Positions 1 to 11,730 of a stretch of DNA of 64,000 nucleotides are shown here, one piece after another (positions within the stretch are counted from its first letter, which is position 1; every line of letters starts with the position of its first letter). A model generated the notes under the pieces. The model did not search any database. It was not told where the DNA came from and saw only the letters and a program-made list of their open reading frames with translations. The translations under genes were made by a program, and so were the position numbers. Origin of the DNA: Gnetum montanum (lineage: Eukaryota; Streptophyta; Gnetopsida; Gnetales; Gnetaceae); contig MNCI01007659.1 of NCBI GenBank assembly GCA_015680685.1, positions 109,573 to 173,572 of the forward strand, written 5' to 3'.

Positions 1-109
1 TTAGACATTCATCTAGTAAGATTTATCTCCTTACTTTCTATATCATGATTCAAAGATGTTTCTTTGGCATATATCACTTCTAATTTCCCCTTATTCAACA
101 AATTCAAAA

Positions 110-1372
110 TATAGATGCATTACTATGGTAACTTTCTTATAAACTAAAACTAAAATTATATGTTAATTATAAGCCCTAGTTCCATGGATGTGTTCTATGC
201 ACATTGTGTTTGTAGTCTAGCACGTTCAGTTGAGGTTATTAGTCATCAATGATGTATCCTTGCCTCTTAGGTCACACTTTGAAGTTTCATGCTTAATTCC
301 AACCCTTTAAGATGATTCCAACTTCATTGAGATATCCAAAGATCATTCTGTCATGTGCCTTTTAGTTTAGCTTATTTTGATGGGAAAGTGATCAATCATG
401 GATCATGTGGGGATGTGCTAACTACCCTACACTAGTGCACCTCCTATGTCAACATAGGGATGTCAATGCACCCCCTTCCTAATATTGATTGACTACTTTT
501 GTCTACAGTGTGACCTAGGTTGACTAATATGGTGTCAATGAGCCTCCATTAACATTGAGATGCTAAGAAACATTCTTTGTTGCCATGTGAAAACTATACA
601 TACCCAAGGAGAGTTCTCCCATAACAACAATGTTTAATTATTAATTTTCTTGGGCTTGTGGTGCCTAATTTGTATAAAGAGCTCTTCCTTACTTGGGTAA
701 GCTAATTTCCTTCCCTATTTGTGCATATTTTAATTCTTCACTTCCACAAGTACAGCTAGACTCTGTCAAGGTGCTACCTTGCTTATGTAGCCTAAAACCA
801 TTTGGTCAATGTAGAGTCCAGTGTTTTCACAGTAAATAAAGCTTATGGTTTTATTCATTTTACTATTGATTCCTTATATTAAAATAACAAAAATATTATA
901 AAACCTTAAAATCCAAAAAATATTTATTTAATTTTCATTTTTATAAGCTACAACAACTTAACCTTACCTAAGGAGGTCATAACTATATAGCATGATGTTG
1001 GACCATCAAGATTACGACTAAGAGCCATTTTATTGCATTTTTTATCTAGTGTCACACCTGTCCTTTGAAGGATTGAGACACACACAAACACGTGTGTGTG
1101 TGTGCGCACACGTGTGCGTGCATGCGCATTACCCTTGTCCCTAAGTGGGATTGCAATGTATGTATGTCTATTTTTAGTTTGTTCTTCATAATCATAAAAT
1201 ACACAAATATTATAAACTATAAAATCATAAATATTTTCTATTCTATCTTTCTCCATGGTTACATGAAATTGAATTATATCATATGTATTATAATATATTT
1301 TACACTTTTTGAACATAACAACATACACAAGTGTTCTTGGCAATCCACTCAACATCATCTTCAAAGCTTATG
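110..1372 (+). repeat. 5' LTR of element A
   Basis: It matches 9864-10790 plus 20871-21027 with many substitutions and indels. A possible promoter and transcript start lies near 'aactatacatacccaaggagagttctc' (about 590-620), which matches 'aactataaatacccaaagagagttctc' in the other LTR, so a TATA-like box (TATAAATA) survives only in the 3' copy. It is about 180 bp longer than the 3' copy, partly through a TG/CA expansion at 1078-1130. Confidence 0.75.
1078..1130. repeat. Alternating purine-pyrimidine tract
   Basis: A CA run is followed directly by TG and then mixed CA/CG/TG dinucleotides, so the tract is largely self-complementary. The other LTR of the same element has only a short 'acgtgtgtgtatg' at this place, so the tract expanded after insertion. 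Confidence 0.7.
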
Positions 1373-1499
1373 ACTAGCTCGCACTATGATTTGAATGATA
1401 TATCCCTTAATCTAAAGTCAATGGAACCCTTATCATTGGCATGATTGACATGGAAGGCATTGTTGAATTATCTAGAAATCCTTATACAGTTTTGATTTT

Positions 1500-3600
1500 A
1501 GCTTTTATTCAAACCAAGTGTATTGGTTATAGACACAAGCAAGATGGCAAATGATGCTAAGAGTCCACCAAGGACCTTACCAAATGTACCAAAATGATAA
1601 AAATTATTTTGTCATGTTTGAGCATGTGAATGATCCAAATCTACCACCTATTATCTTAACCTATCATCAAGACAAATAGGGAAGATGGCATGATGTTCAT
1701 GGGCATTTCACAAAGGAATCAATCATAACTACGGCAGAAAATCTCAAAGAGATCCTGATCAACCTTGAACTATAGGAATTTCAAGCATTCTATGTGGCTT
1801 CAAAAATTTATCTCAATGATTATGAGCCTCAACCATGCCAATAGCTTTGATATTAGATGGCATAGAATGTGGTATGTTATGGCTTTTCATCTAATCACTC
1901 AGATGAAGAGTGAGGAAAGAAAGTGAATATCAAAGGGAAAGGACTACTCCATCAAGAAGATCCATGTTTGGGGGCTATCCCTTTCAATGCAACTTGAACC
2001 TATGAGGATGATCTTCTCTTCAAGTTCCAACATTTTTAGCTATCAAGATCATTCGGTGATGATAATTCCCCCTTGTTTGACTAGGGTGATCATCATGAGC
2101 TCAATGAAGCTGTTTCCATTCCAAAGCATGTTTATGATAGCAAGATTATATATATTAACATGGTTGATGTTCCATCAAAAAAATGGTATACAAATAATGA
2201 TCCCTAGCTTCATTTACAAGTGTTTGATATTGCTTATTATTTACAAGGGATCATTAGTGATTGGAAAAAGTTGTGGTTATTCTCACGCATCTTTATTGAA
2301 CAAGCTAAAACCTAGTACAAATACTTGTCATCTAAGTTAATTTAGACAAGGTAGAATATGATTAAAATTTTCTACATCAAGTTCCAAACCTATGCCTAGA
2401 TTTCCAAACTCCAAAAGGAGATGGACAAATGGAGGCAAGGAGCCTATGAATCATTGGACATCACCATGGATAGATATCTTAAAACTACTCATCATTGTCT
2501 AAACCATGGCTTTAATCAAAGAGATCAACTCATGCATATTATGGAAGGCCTAAGGTAGGAGACAAGGGAGCAAGTAGATATGCATGCAATAGGCCATGTA
2601 CACAAAAATTTTATGGCCCAAATCAAAGTGCTCCTGGATACTATTACTAGTATGAAGGGTGAATGGAGAAAACAACAATCTTCAGAGAAGCATAATCACA
2701 ATCTCATGTGTAGGAAGCTCAAATCATCAAAGGTATTGCCAAACCTCCTTCTGTTATTAAAGCCTTAGCACATGATCAAATCATAACTCATAAGACCTTC
2801 ACAAATTTGGCCCACTAAGTGGACCAATTTTGGGATGCAATGGACAAGAAAATGATCACTACCCTCAAGGAACTTGAAGGTAGAGTGGTTGAGATAGAAA
2901 AGGTCATTGTACCACCTAGACACATAAAGAAGTATGGGGGAAAAGGTATAGAGAATATCTCTTTCCCTAAGAGCTTAAGAAAATATTTAGATGAATCTTC
3001 CTCATCCTCCAGTGATGAGGGTCCTTGCAACTATTACGGAGATGCTCATTACTCACAATACTAGCTAGTCATAACCCACATGATTGGTGAAATGGGATGA
3101 GCTAGGATGTCTTTGAATCCCAAGTTCATTAAGGAGCAAACAAAGAGGACTCCCTTCTATAGTCCATTGTACTATCCTAGAGGTGTGTATTGGTAAGCCA
3201 TGCAGCAACACCAACCATGGCCAACTCCAAATCCTTAGGGTGTTGCTTCATAGAATTCTCTAATGCAACAATTGATGTTGTTTCCTCCAAACCCTTATCC
3301 TAGTAACCTTGCCTTGTAGCCTTCTCAACTTCTGTTGTCTGATCCCATGCTAGGTGGGGTCCCCAATCAACTATAATCAAGATAAACTAAATCTTTTGAT
3401 AGTGCCTACTATGTTGGCCCTACTTCAACATACGTTGCAGGGAAATATTACCAAGCTCCTATCAACTTGTTTGTGGAGGAAAATTTCAAACCCCATGGCA
3501 AGATATCTTTTTGTGAATGTCATGGGGATGGATCCACTCCATCATATTTCTCATGTAAAGAGGATAATCCTATAAGAATAATAGGAATCTAAATTGAAAA
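1500..3600 (+). pseudogene. Degenerate gag of element A
   Basis: This stretch lies between the 5' LTR and the protease remnant. Plus-strand reading pieces correspond to the gag region of elements B and F. At 2819-3060 an open stretch includes a 'WDAMDKK' segment where element F has 'WDSLNEK', then an acidic serine run, then the place where F and B have their zinc knuckle. Here only one cysteine of the knuckle is left. Proline- and glutamine-rich sequence follows up to about 3350, as in F. Many in-frame stops break it, and it cannot encode a functional Gag. Confidence 0.6.
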
Positions 3601-3769
3601 GGTCCTCATACCATTCCTAGATCACTTTCAAATAGTCCTTCCACTTTAAGGAAGGGTTATTCCAATGTATCTAATTGTTCAAATGTGATGGCACTTAATA
3701 GAAATAGTGTAATAATGTCTCAAGTGGCCACATGAGTAGTAAAAGAAGGTCATCTGCCTAAAAAGAAGA

Positions 3770-3990
3770 TCAATCTCAGCAGTTCCATGGTAAAGATCCA
3801 AATTGGTGACAAATGTCACTACCTAGCTTTGTGTGACTCTAATTAAGGAGTTAATATCATTTCATTGTAACAGTACCTTGATTGAAATTTTTCCTCTCTC
3901 AAGAGTACTAACATCATATTGGAGCTAGCAAACTAGTCTTATACATAACCTATGTGACAAGTGAACAACATTATGACTACTTTGGTAGGA
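3770..3990 (+). pseudogene. Degenerate aspartic protease of element A
   Basis: A decayed retropepsin motif is readable: 'CDSN' followed by a stop and 'GVNIIS' near 3830-3860. It aligns with LLDSGSGVNLIS of element B. The glycine after the catalytic Asp-Ser is replaced by Asn, and a stop follows, so the enzyme is dead. Its place between gag and RT fits gypsy order. Confidence 0.65.
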
Positions 3991-4539
3991 TGGTCATACC
4001 TTGCTAATTTCTTGCTAATCAAACTAGCAAATAGGAAAGATGAAATTGAAAAGACATATTTTAAGTTGATCTCATGCGATCCTTCCTAGTCTTGTGGTAA
4101 GCATGGTTGTAATTTTTGTGTCATAAAGCATCTTTGTGCCATCAAAGACAAAAATTTCCTTGAAGAAAATCTAATCCATGAAGATGCGTATTAGGTCTTT
4201 GAGAGATCAATCAATAATCTTACCTCATTTGATGTTGAAACATCTAATTTGAAAAGAGAAAACATAATAAAGGTAGTTGTAGTTGTGTAATATCATCCTA
4301 AATTCTAGGGTAGTCTTGATTTATCCCAAGATATTTCTTCACCAGCACTTAAACTCAAACCACTTCTAGAAAGTTTGGAGTATCTGGTCTTTATGGATGG
4401 TTGTCTCATCATCATTAATTCCTTTCTAATAACTATTCAAAAGGCTAAATTGAAAAGGGTATTACAAAGTGGAGAAGAGCTTTTACCTATTCCCATGATG
4501 AACTCATGAGAATTAACCCCTCAATCTGTTAGCATCGCA

Positions 4540-5430
4540 TATTACAATGTCAAACCTTGGCGCATATTGTAATGTAGACTTAATCCAAATATTCAAGACA
4601 TGGTCAAAAGTGAAATTATTTATATTCTATAGGTTGGTTTCATTACTCCTATCTCTAACTATGAGTGGATCATTCTGACTGTAGTCACACCTAAGAAGGG
4701 AAGCAAATGAAGAGTTGTTATTAACTAAAAGTTGCTGAATGCTACCACTTTTAAGGACCACTTAATGTTGCTCTTTGAAGACTAGGTATTGGATAATATC
4801 TCTAGCCAGGATTAATATAGCTTTCTTGATGGTACTCTAGTTAAATCAAATCAATATAACACTTGTAAACCAAGCCAAGACAATCTTTGTCTATTCATGA
4901 AGGACCTTTACCTTCAAGTGCATGCCCTTTGGGTTATGCAATGCATTAACCACATTCCAAGGGTTGGTGATGTCTGTATTCCAGGATTACATTAGCAAGA
5001 GTATAAAAGTCTTCATGCATGACTTTTTCACTTATAGCAAATCATTTCATGAAGCCTTGAACTAGCTTGAACCTGTCTTACACCATTGCTAACAAGTGAA
5101 CATAAATCTAAATTGGAAAAAGAGCTAGCTAATGATGAGTGAGGGCATCATCCTTAGCCACAAATTTTCAAAGAAGGGGATTGAAGTTAATCCTAAGAAG
5201 AATTACATCATCAACAACATGACAGAAAAATCCCTAATAGTTAAAGAGATGTGATCTTTTCTGGGCCACACTAGTTATTATTGTTGTTTTATTAAAGATT
5301 TTTCTAGAATCGCCAAGCCCTTATTTAAGCTCATGAAGAAAGAAATTTCATTCTCATGGAGCAAGGATAATGAAAATTCCTTCCAATATCTAAAGGAAAG
5401 ACTAATCCAAACCCCTATGTTGTAGAGTCC
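4540..5430 (+). pseudogene. Degenerate reverse transcriptase of element A
   Basis: Recognisable RT pieces on the plus strand include 'KDHLMLLFED', 'YSFLDG' (finger/palm, near 4815), 'FMHDFFTYSK' (near 5012-5040, the decayed catalytic FMDDF box) and the thumb/connection piece 'IAKPLFKLMKKE' (near 5310). The order and spacing match element F. Frameshifts and many stops are present, and the first aspartate of the catalytic pair has become His. Confidence 0.75.
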
Positions 5431-5449
5431 TAATTGGACTTAACCATTT

Positions 5450-5830
5450 CATATAATGATAGATGCTTTTGACTTTGCATTGGGTGCTATCCTAGTGTAA
5501 TTCAATGAGAAAAAAAAGCTCACTACATCCACTATGCTAGCTAAAGCATTGTGGGATTTCAATTAAACTATATCATCATGGAAAAAATATTGATGGCCAT
5601 TATTTTTGCATTTCAAAAATTTAGGCATTATATTCTAGGGTGCAAAATTTTCATTCACACAAATCATAGCACCATCCAATTCCTCATGAATAAACTAGAT
5701 GTTAATCCTCATGTGAAATGATTGTTGGCTCTCTTGCAAAAATTTGACCTTCATATGATTGATCACAAGGAATCCAAGAACATGGTGGCAAATCATCTAT
5801 CATAGTTACAAATTGATAACAAGGAAAAAG
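5450..5830 (+). pseudogene. Degenerate RNase H of element A
   Basis: The piece 'MIDAFDFALGAIL' near 5458-5500 corresponds to the first catalytic aspartate block (MMDASNYALG in element F). It is followed by remnants of the glutamate block and of the 'HSAIRFLMNK' block near 5670-5695. Stops and frameshifts interrupt it. It directly follows the RT remnant as expected for a gypsy Pol polyprotein. Confidence 0.65.
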
Positions 5831-6049
5831 GTGTACTCCTTGATAACTTTTTAGATAACCATATTTGTAAGGTCATTTTTAAATCAAAGAGTAGACATCA
5901 ATGCCCATGATACATGGATATCCTTAATTACCTAGTGGCCTAGAAGCTTCCTCCTAGATGGGATAAATGCAAAAGATGTAACCTTACTTACTTGTCAAAG
6001 AGCATCTCTACAAGTGATGCCCAAATGTCCTGGTAAGATGATGTGTTCC

Positions 6050-7182
6050 TAATGCACCATGGCATCTATGGTGGATACTATTCTAGAAAGAGAACCATGA
6101 CAAAGTTGTCTCTTGCAAGCTATTTTTAGCCCACCATGTTTTGTGATGCTTGACACTTCATGCATTACTGTGACAAGTGCTAGTGTGAGGGAGGTATGTC
6201 CTCACATATGAAGAAACCACAACAATGGATCCAGCCACTCAATCCCTTTAATGTGTGGAGGATTGAATTCATCAATCTTATCTGTCCTACCTCTAATGGT
6301 AAGTCATACATTATCATATGAGTTAATTATTGTAAGAAGTGGGCAGAAGCTACTACTATTAAGGACTGGTCATCTACCACTATAGCAAACTTCCTTTAGA
6401 ACAACGTGCTCCACAGGTTCAACATCTCAAGAATCTTGATCTCCAATAATTATACATATTTTACTAGGAAGGCTTTCAAGAATCTATTAGAATCATATGG
6501 AGTTAATCATAAGTGTACTTCCCCTTATCACCTACAAGCCAATGGCCAAGTAGAATTCATAAATAGTAAAATTGTTTGAATACTCAGGAAAATGATTAGT
6601 AGGTACAAAAGAGATTAGACCAACAAGCTTAATCACATCCTTTGGGCCTATCAAATAGCATGAAAAAATCCTATGGAATACACTCCATTTGAGTTGGTCT
6701 ATGGATAAGTTCCATGGCTTCCTATTAATCTTAATATGAAAACTATGATTAGTGTAGTAGATTTTAATATGACCTTAGATTCTCCTCAAAAAGAGAGGTT
6801 GATTAATCTCAACCTTCTTAGTGAAAACTGTAGAATCACCTTGATGCACAATGAATTAGAACATTCTTATACCAAGGCACTCCATGATGTTTGCACTAGA
6901 GAGTTTGATTTCAAACCTAATGATAAGGTCCTCTATTTTAATCTGCTACACTTAGCCCATTTGGGTAAATTTCAATTTCAATGGGAAGGACTATACATCA
7001 TTCACACTAGTCAGCAGTCTAGCACAATTCACATTTACCATCCTAATGAGCCACATAAAATCTTTTTGATTAATGGGCAAGAATTGAAGCATTATAGAGA
7101 ATATCTTTCCCTTCTGAGGATACGTAATGATCGATCTTATATCCTGTACTTAGAGGTCCATCAAGTGATAGACACGGGTTAG
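6050..7182 (+). pseudogene. Degenerate integrase of element A
   Basis: The N-terminal zinc-binding region is seen near 6055-6200, then the catalytic core ('FINLICPTSNGKSYIII', 6270-6320; a decayed 'SNNYTYFTRK', 6440-6470; 'PYHLQANGQVEF', 6520-6555). The C-terminal part, in an open stretch 6736-7182, ends with the FLINGQELKHY-type motif typical of Athila/Tat-like integrase tails. The core has several stops. The second core aspartate is changed and the glutamate block ends in 'VEFINSK'. Confidence 0.75.
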
Positions 7183-9851
7183 TCATGGAGGAGAACCTCT
7201 ATGCCATGTCAAATTTTTCATCGTGTTCTACTATTTACTTGTGTGTATTAATAAATTTTATATGCTTATTTAGTCCTCTTTATGTTTTGAGCTTAACAAT
7301 TAATCATTTATGATATTTTCCTATCCTTAAGTGTGTTTGTAAGTGTATGGAAAAATTAATTAATGTGCTTTATGAATACTCATCCAACAAGCCAATGGTG
7401 GATGGGTGAGTTATAAATGTGATAATGATGGGGGAGTGCCAAATGGGTCCAACTTGGAGCCTTGATTGATGAAATGTCCACAACAAAATTCATCCACCTA
7501 TTTTCTTCTATTCATCATTGATGAACCATGCTTAAATTCAACAAGGAGCTTGGACTCACACTGCAAGCTATGAAGCTGATGCTCTTAGAACCATGCATAG
7601 GTGATGGCTCTATACTTTAGGGTGTGAGCTCTAAAACCCTGAAAAAGTGCTTAGTCACTAGAAGAAAAATGGTGTACAATCAAGGATCCTTATAACCATT
7701 CAATAGGTCTAATCAATGTGATTGGACAAAGGTACACATGCTACCTTTCCTAGCCACCCTCGTCAAGACAGGTTTGTGACCTTGCAAACCTATGCATGCC
7801 ATGTGGTGAGGGATGAATTTTCCCATCATTTAAGTTAAGGACTCCAAGTAGTGATCCAACACACCAATTTTTCTCATAATCCTCATGCAACATTAAAATC
7901 CTTTCCTCAATATATATATATATATATATANNNNNNNAATGATCAAAATAAGAGGTGATGGAAAGAGCAACGTAATCTTTCAATTATTGGCCCACACAAA
8001 TTGGTACATTTACCATCTCAGGACAATCATGTCATTGCTCAACTAAGCCAAAGTAAGCGATTGAATCGATACCCATGTAAGTATTTTTTTCATGTTCAAC
8101 CTATTGTCTAGATTACTTGAATTCCAATGTAATAGTCCACAAGAATCTCATACTTCATCCCTACTTAAAGTATCTCCCTTAGTGACCTTTGGTAACATAA
8201 ATTTTTGCCTCCACCTAATTTCTAAATTCATTTATTTTTAGGGGTCAAAATTTGTAATCATTGATCTAAACCATGGTCATCTCCATCATCTCTTATTCAT
8301 GATATTGTAATCTCTATTGGGATTGGGATCGGTAAGCATTGCCAAAGGGATCAATAGGAGGATTCCTATAGAGCAACACTTAGGGAGCCTACCATGCATA
8401 CATGCATGGATGAAGGAAAACCAAATCAGAATCTTAACTTCTAGATTTTTTGTCGCATGTTGTCTTGGTTTGATTTCACCAAAGGTTAGATTGCAAAATA
8501 ACCAAGGCTAGATGGCACTGGTGATGATAGCTATGACCTTGCACTTGGAAGGGAAACATGGAGAATTATCCCTATCAAGTGGATGAGTAACGATGATGGG
8601 ACATAGCAATGGATCTCTCGCATTGTGTAGGACATGTTCACATGTTACATGAGCTAATTGAATTATTGGCTGGAAATCTGGTGATGTTGCACTCTCTCTT
8701 CATCTCCTGTCCATCATGCATTCTCCATTCATTCCATTCCATGTCTTGTCCATTATTGTGTATATTAAGAAGTCAACTAAGTAAAGTAGATGATAGGATT
8801 GGTCATCTAAGGGGATGGACTCACATTGGATGCTAATGTCTCACTGGTTGTTGGGAATCCATGAGTGTCCCATGAATAGGTTTCACAAGTGCAATAAAGG
8901 CAAGAACCTGCTATGGGGAGGATCCACTTGTGAATCTATAGTGGTGTAGCATTATGAGAAAGTGAGCTCAAGCTTAGCTCCCAAGATGCTAGTGGTTGCA
9001 TGGCATAAGGCACTCAATTGGTCTTTTGCATGTGTGGTTGCAACGTAAGAAGCCTAATAATTTAACCAATAGTACCCTCTTCCACTTTCATTTCCTGCCT
9101 ACATGTTCGATTATCTCAAATTGTCTTGGTGTTGGTGTCACAAGCTTTTAGACTCTTTTGGTTTATTGCCTCGCATGCTTACATATGTAGTTGTGCCAAT
9201 GTTCTTCAATGCATGTTGTTAGTTAATGTTGTTCAAGGTTGATGTCTTATAGCTCAATCATGGGGGAGAGACACCTTGTTTAATATGTGCTTTTTGATCT
9301 TATCTTGTTGTCATCCCCGTTTATGCATCTGGCATTAGACTATGAATTTTTTATTCATGCTTTCTGGGGGATTATACTTACTATTGTTTTTGTGCATGAT
9401 TTTTTCAATCATGGCTTAATGCTTAAGGATTTCACATGATTTTTAGCATCGTTGTAGTCTAATATGCCTTGGCAAGTGCACCCTTGAGCCCATGAGAACA
9501 ACATCATTAATACCACTTGGAGAACTCTTATGCGATCCAAAACTTAAGAGCCTCCCATGAAAGGTAGATTCAAAGGTGAAGTAATCGTGTCCCAAAACCA
9601 CAAGTAAGACATGCACAATAATTGGTGACTAAAGATAAACCAAAGAGGATATACTAGAGATCATCCATGACACTGGAGGCATTTCCAATTTCACTAGGTA
9701 TGCTAGGGACTTTCTTCTCAAAGTGGTAATTTTGTAATGAGTCCTATATCAAAGTATTTGTACAACTATATTTCTCCATATTGACCTTGTCATGTGTCTA
9801 GTCTTAATCATTGTGTCTTGAATGTTAAAGCTATGGGACTAGCTTTATTCA
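7183..9851 (+). other. Post-integrase noncoding region of element A
   Basis: These 2.7 kb lie between integrase and the polypurine tract. The region opens with 'ttagtcatggaggag', a motif found just after integrase in B and E too. I see no convincing protein: the short open frames here match nothing I recognise. A TA microsatellite and seven Ns lie at 7911-7937. Confidence 0.5.
7911..7937. repeat. TA microsatellite running into a 7-N gap
   Basis: About ten TA units lead directly into seven unknown bases. The repeat is the likely cause of the gap. Confidence 0.9.
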
Positions 9852-9863
9852 ATCATGGGGGAA
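9852..9863 (+). promoter_or_regulatory. Polypurine tract of element A
   Basis: The sequence 'atcatgggggaa' sits immediately before the 3' LTR start 'tgatgaag'. Elements B, E and F carry the same TCATGG(G/A)GG(T)A word directly before their LTRs. It is the expected plus-strand priming site. Confidence 0.7.
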
Positions 9864-10790
9864 TGATGAAGCATCCAATGGCAATTTATTCTATTAATTA
9901 TATGCCCTAGATCTGGGGAAGTATTCCATGTGCCTAGTGTTTAAGGTAAACTGGTCTTTGGCAATGCATCCTTGCCTCTCGTGTTACACTTTGAGGTTTT
10001 GTGCCTAATTCCAAGTCCTTTAAAACAATTCCATCTTCATTCGGATGTCCCAAGGCCATTCCGACACATGCCTTCAAGTTCCAAATTATACCAATGGAAA
10101 AGTGATTAGTTGTGGCTAATGGGAGGATGCACTAACTACCCTACACTAGCACACCCCGCCCTAATTGACCACTTGCATCTACAGTGTAACTCAAGTTGGC
10201 TTATGTGATGTTAATGAGCCTTCACTGGCATTAAAGCACTAACAAACCCTTTTTTTCCCTACGTAAAAACTATAAATACCCAAAGAGAGTTCTCACACAA
10301 GTAGTTTTACTTATTTTCTTGGGCTTGTGGCATCCAATTTATGTGAAGAGTTCTTCTTCCCTCATGTAAGTTAATTTCTTTCCCTATTTGTGTGTGTTTT
10401 GATTTGTCATTTTCACGAATGCAGTTAAACTTTGTAAAGAGTGATACCTTGCTTACATAGCCTACAACTATTTGGTCAATGTAGAGTGCAATTGTTTGTG
10501 CAATGAATAAAGCTTATGGTTTTCCTCATTTTACTATATGATGCATTAAACATTAAAATACTAAAAACCCTAAAAATCCTAAAAATATTTATTAAATTCT
10601 CATTTTCATAAGCTACGACAATACAGCATGGTGTTGAGCCATCGAGGTTGTGACTAAGCACCATTTTATTGCACTTAGTGTCACGCCTGTCCCCTAAAGG
10701 ATTATCATACGTGTGTGTATGAGCATTGCCCTTGTCCCCAAGTGGGATTATGATGCATGTGTTTATTTTCATTTTTTTTTATAACATAAA
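9864..10790 (+). repeat. 3' LTR of element A, left part
   Basis: It starts TGATGAAG after the polypurine tract and matches the 5' LTR. The last five bases, ATAAA (10786-10790), are the target-site duplication made when element B inserted. Confidence 0.85.
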
Positions 10791-11730
10791 TGATGAGCAA
10801 CAAGGTACCCCTATGCTCAACCATATGAACACAAGCATTTCACGCACGATCCAGTCGAATTCCAAGGACTAAGTGCCTATGCGCCTTTGTGGAACAAGGA
10901 TGAGTTGGTTGATCGTTGTCTTCCCAAACTTACTTGTATGTCACGATTGTATGGTTAAGTAAGCTTGAGGCATATGATTTTTATAGCTTTTATATTTTTC
11001 TGTACTTTTGCTAATAAGGGAGGAGAGAGAGAGATAACTAAGTGACTAATTTAACTTAACTACTAATTAACTAGACTTTAAACTAATATTAACACCAATA
11101 TCCATTTTCACTTGCCGTACACATCCTGAACCAACGCAACACTACTGGGATTACCAAACGCTAATCATTACTGGGTTACCAAGTGTTACACGTATGCTCG
11201 AAGTGATCGTACTGTGTGCTAATAATAGAAATGTAAAGTGCATAAAATAAAATAAATGCAGAAGAAAATAAAATAAAGGAAATGAGTAAGAAAAAAAATC
11301 TCAAGTGCTACAAGGATGAATCCAAGAGCTCGTCTTTATTGTCATACACAAGGTGTGCTCAGGTACACAATGCTCGAATAAAAATCCATCCACACTTAGA
11401 CCTCCTGTTGTGGGCACTTAGCTAGAGTTTCGCTACTTGACTCCTAAAAGACTTCCTCTTCTGAATTCTTCTTCTTTATTCTTCTTCTTGAATTTCCCCT
11501 ATTGCGTGCCTGGGCACTGTATTTATAGGCTTGGGAGCAACTACTCTAATAATTACAAAAACTGCCACTCTAATTGTAGAGAAACTACCCCTCTAATTTT
11601 AGAGAAACTGCCACTCTAATAATAACCATTCTAATAATTAGAGTAACTACTCTAATAATAACCACTCTAATAATTAGAGTAACTGCTCTAATAATAACCA
11701 CTCTAATTATTAGAGTACCTGCTCTCATCA
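10791..11730 (-). repeat. LTR of element B (3' LTR in element sense)
   Basis: It is nearly the same sequence as 19987-20865. In element sense U3 comes first and holds the palindromic array at 11559-11730. A TATA box 'CTATAAATACAGTG' follows (complement of about 11512-11529), then R/U5, which ends at 10791 with the conserved '..GTACC..' and TCATCA. Confidence 0.92.
11559..11730. repeat. Palindromic array CTCTAATAATTAGAG in U3 of element B
   Basis: The word 'actctaataat(tagag/aacc)' and its complement repeat about every 20-30 bp, and each unit is a near-perfect palindrome. The other LTR has a shorter array at 20724-20860. It lies just upstream of the TATA box in element sense, where promoter elements are expected. 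Confidence 0.85.
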
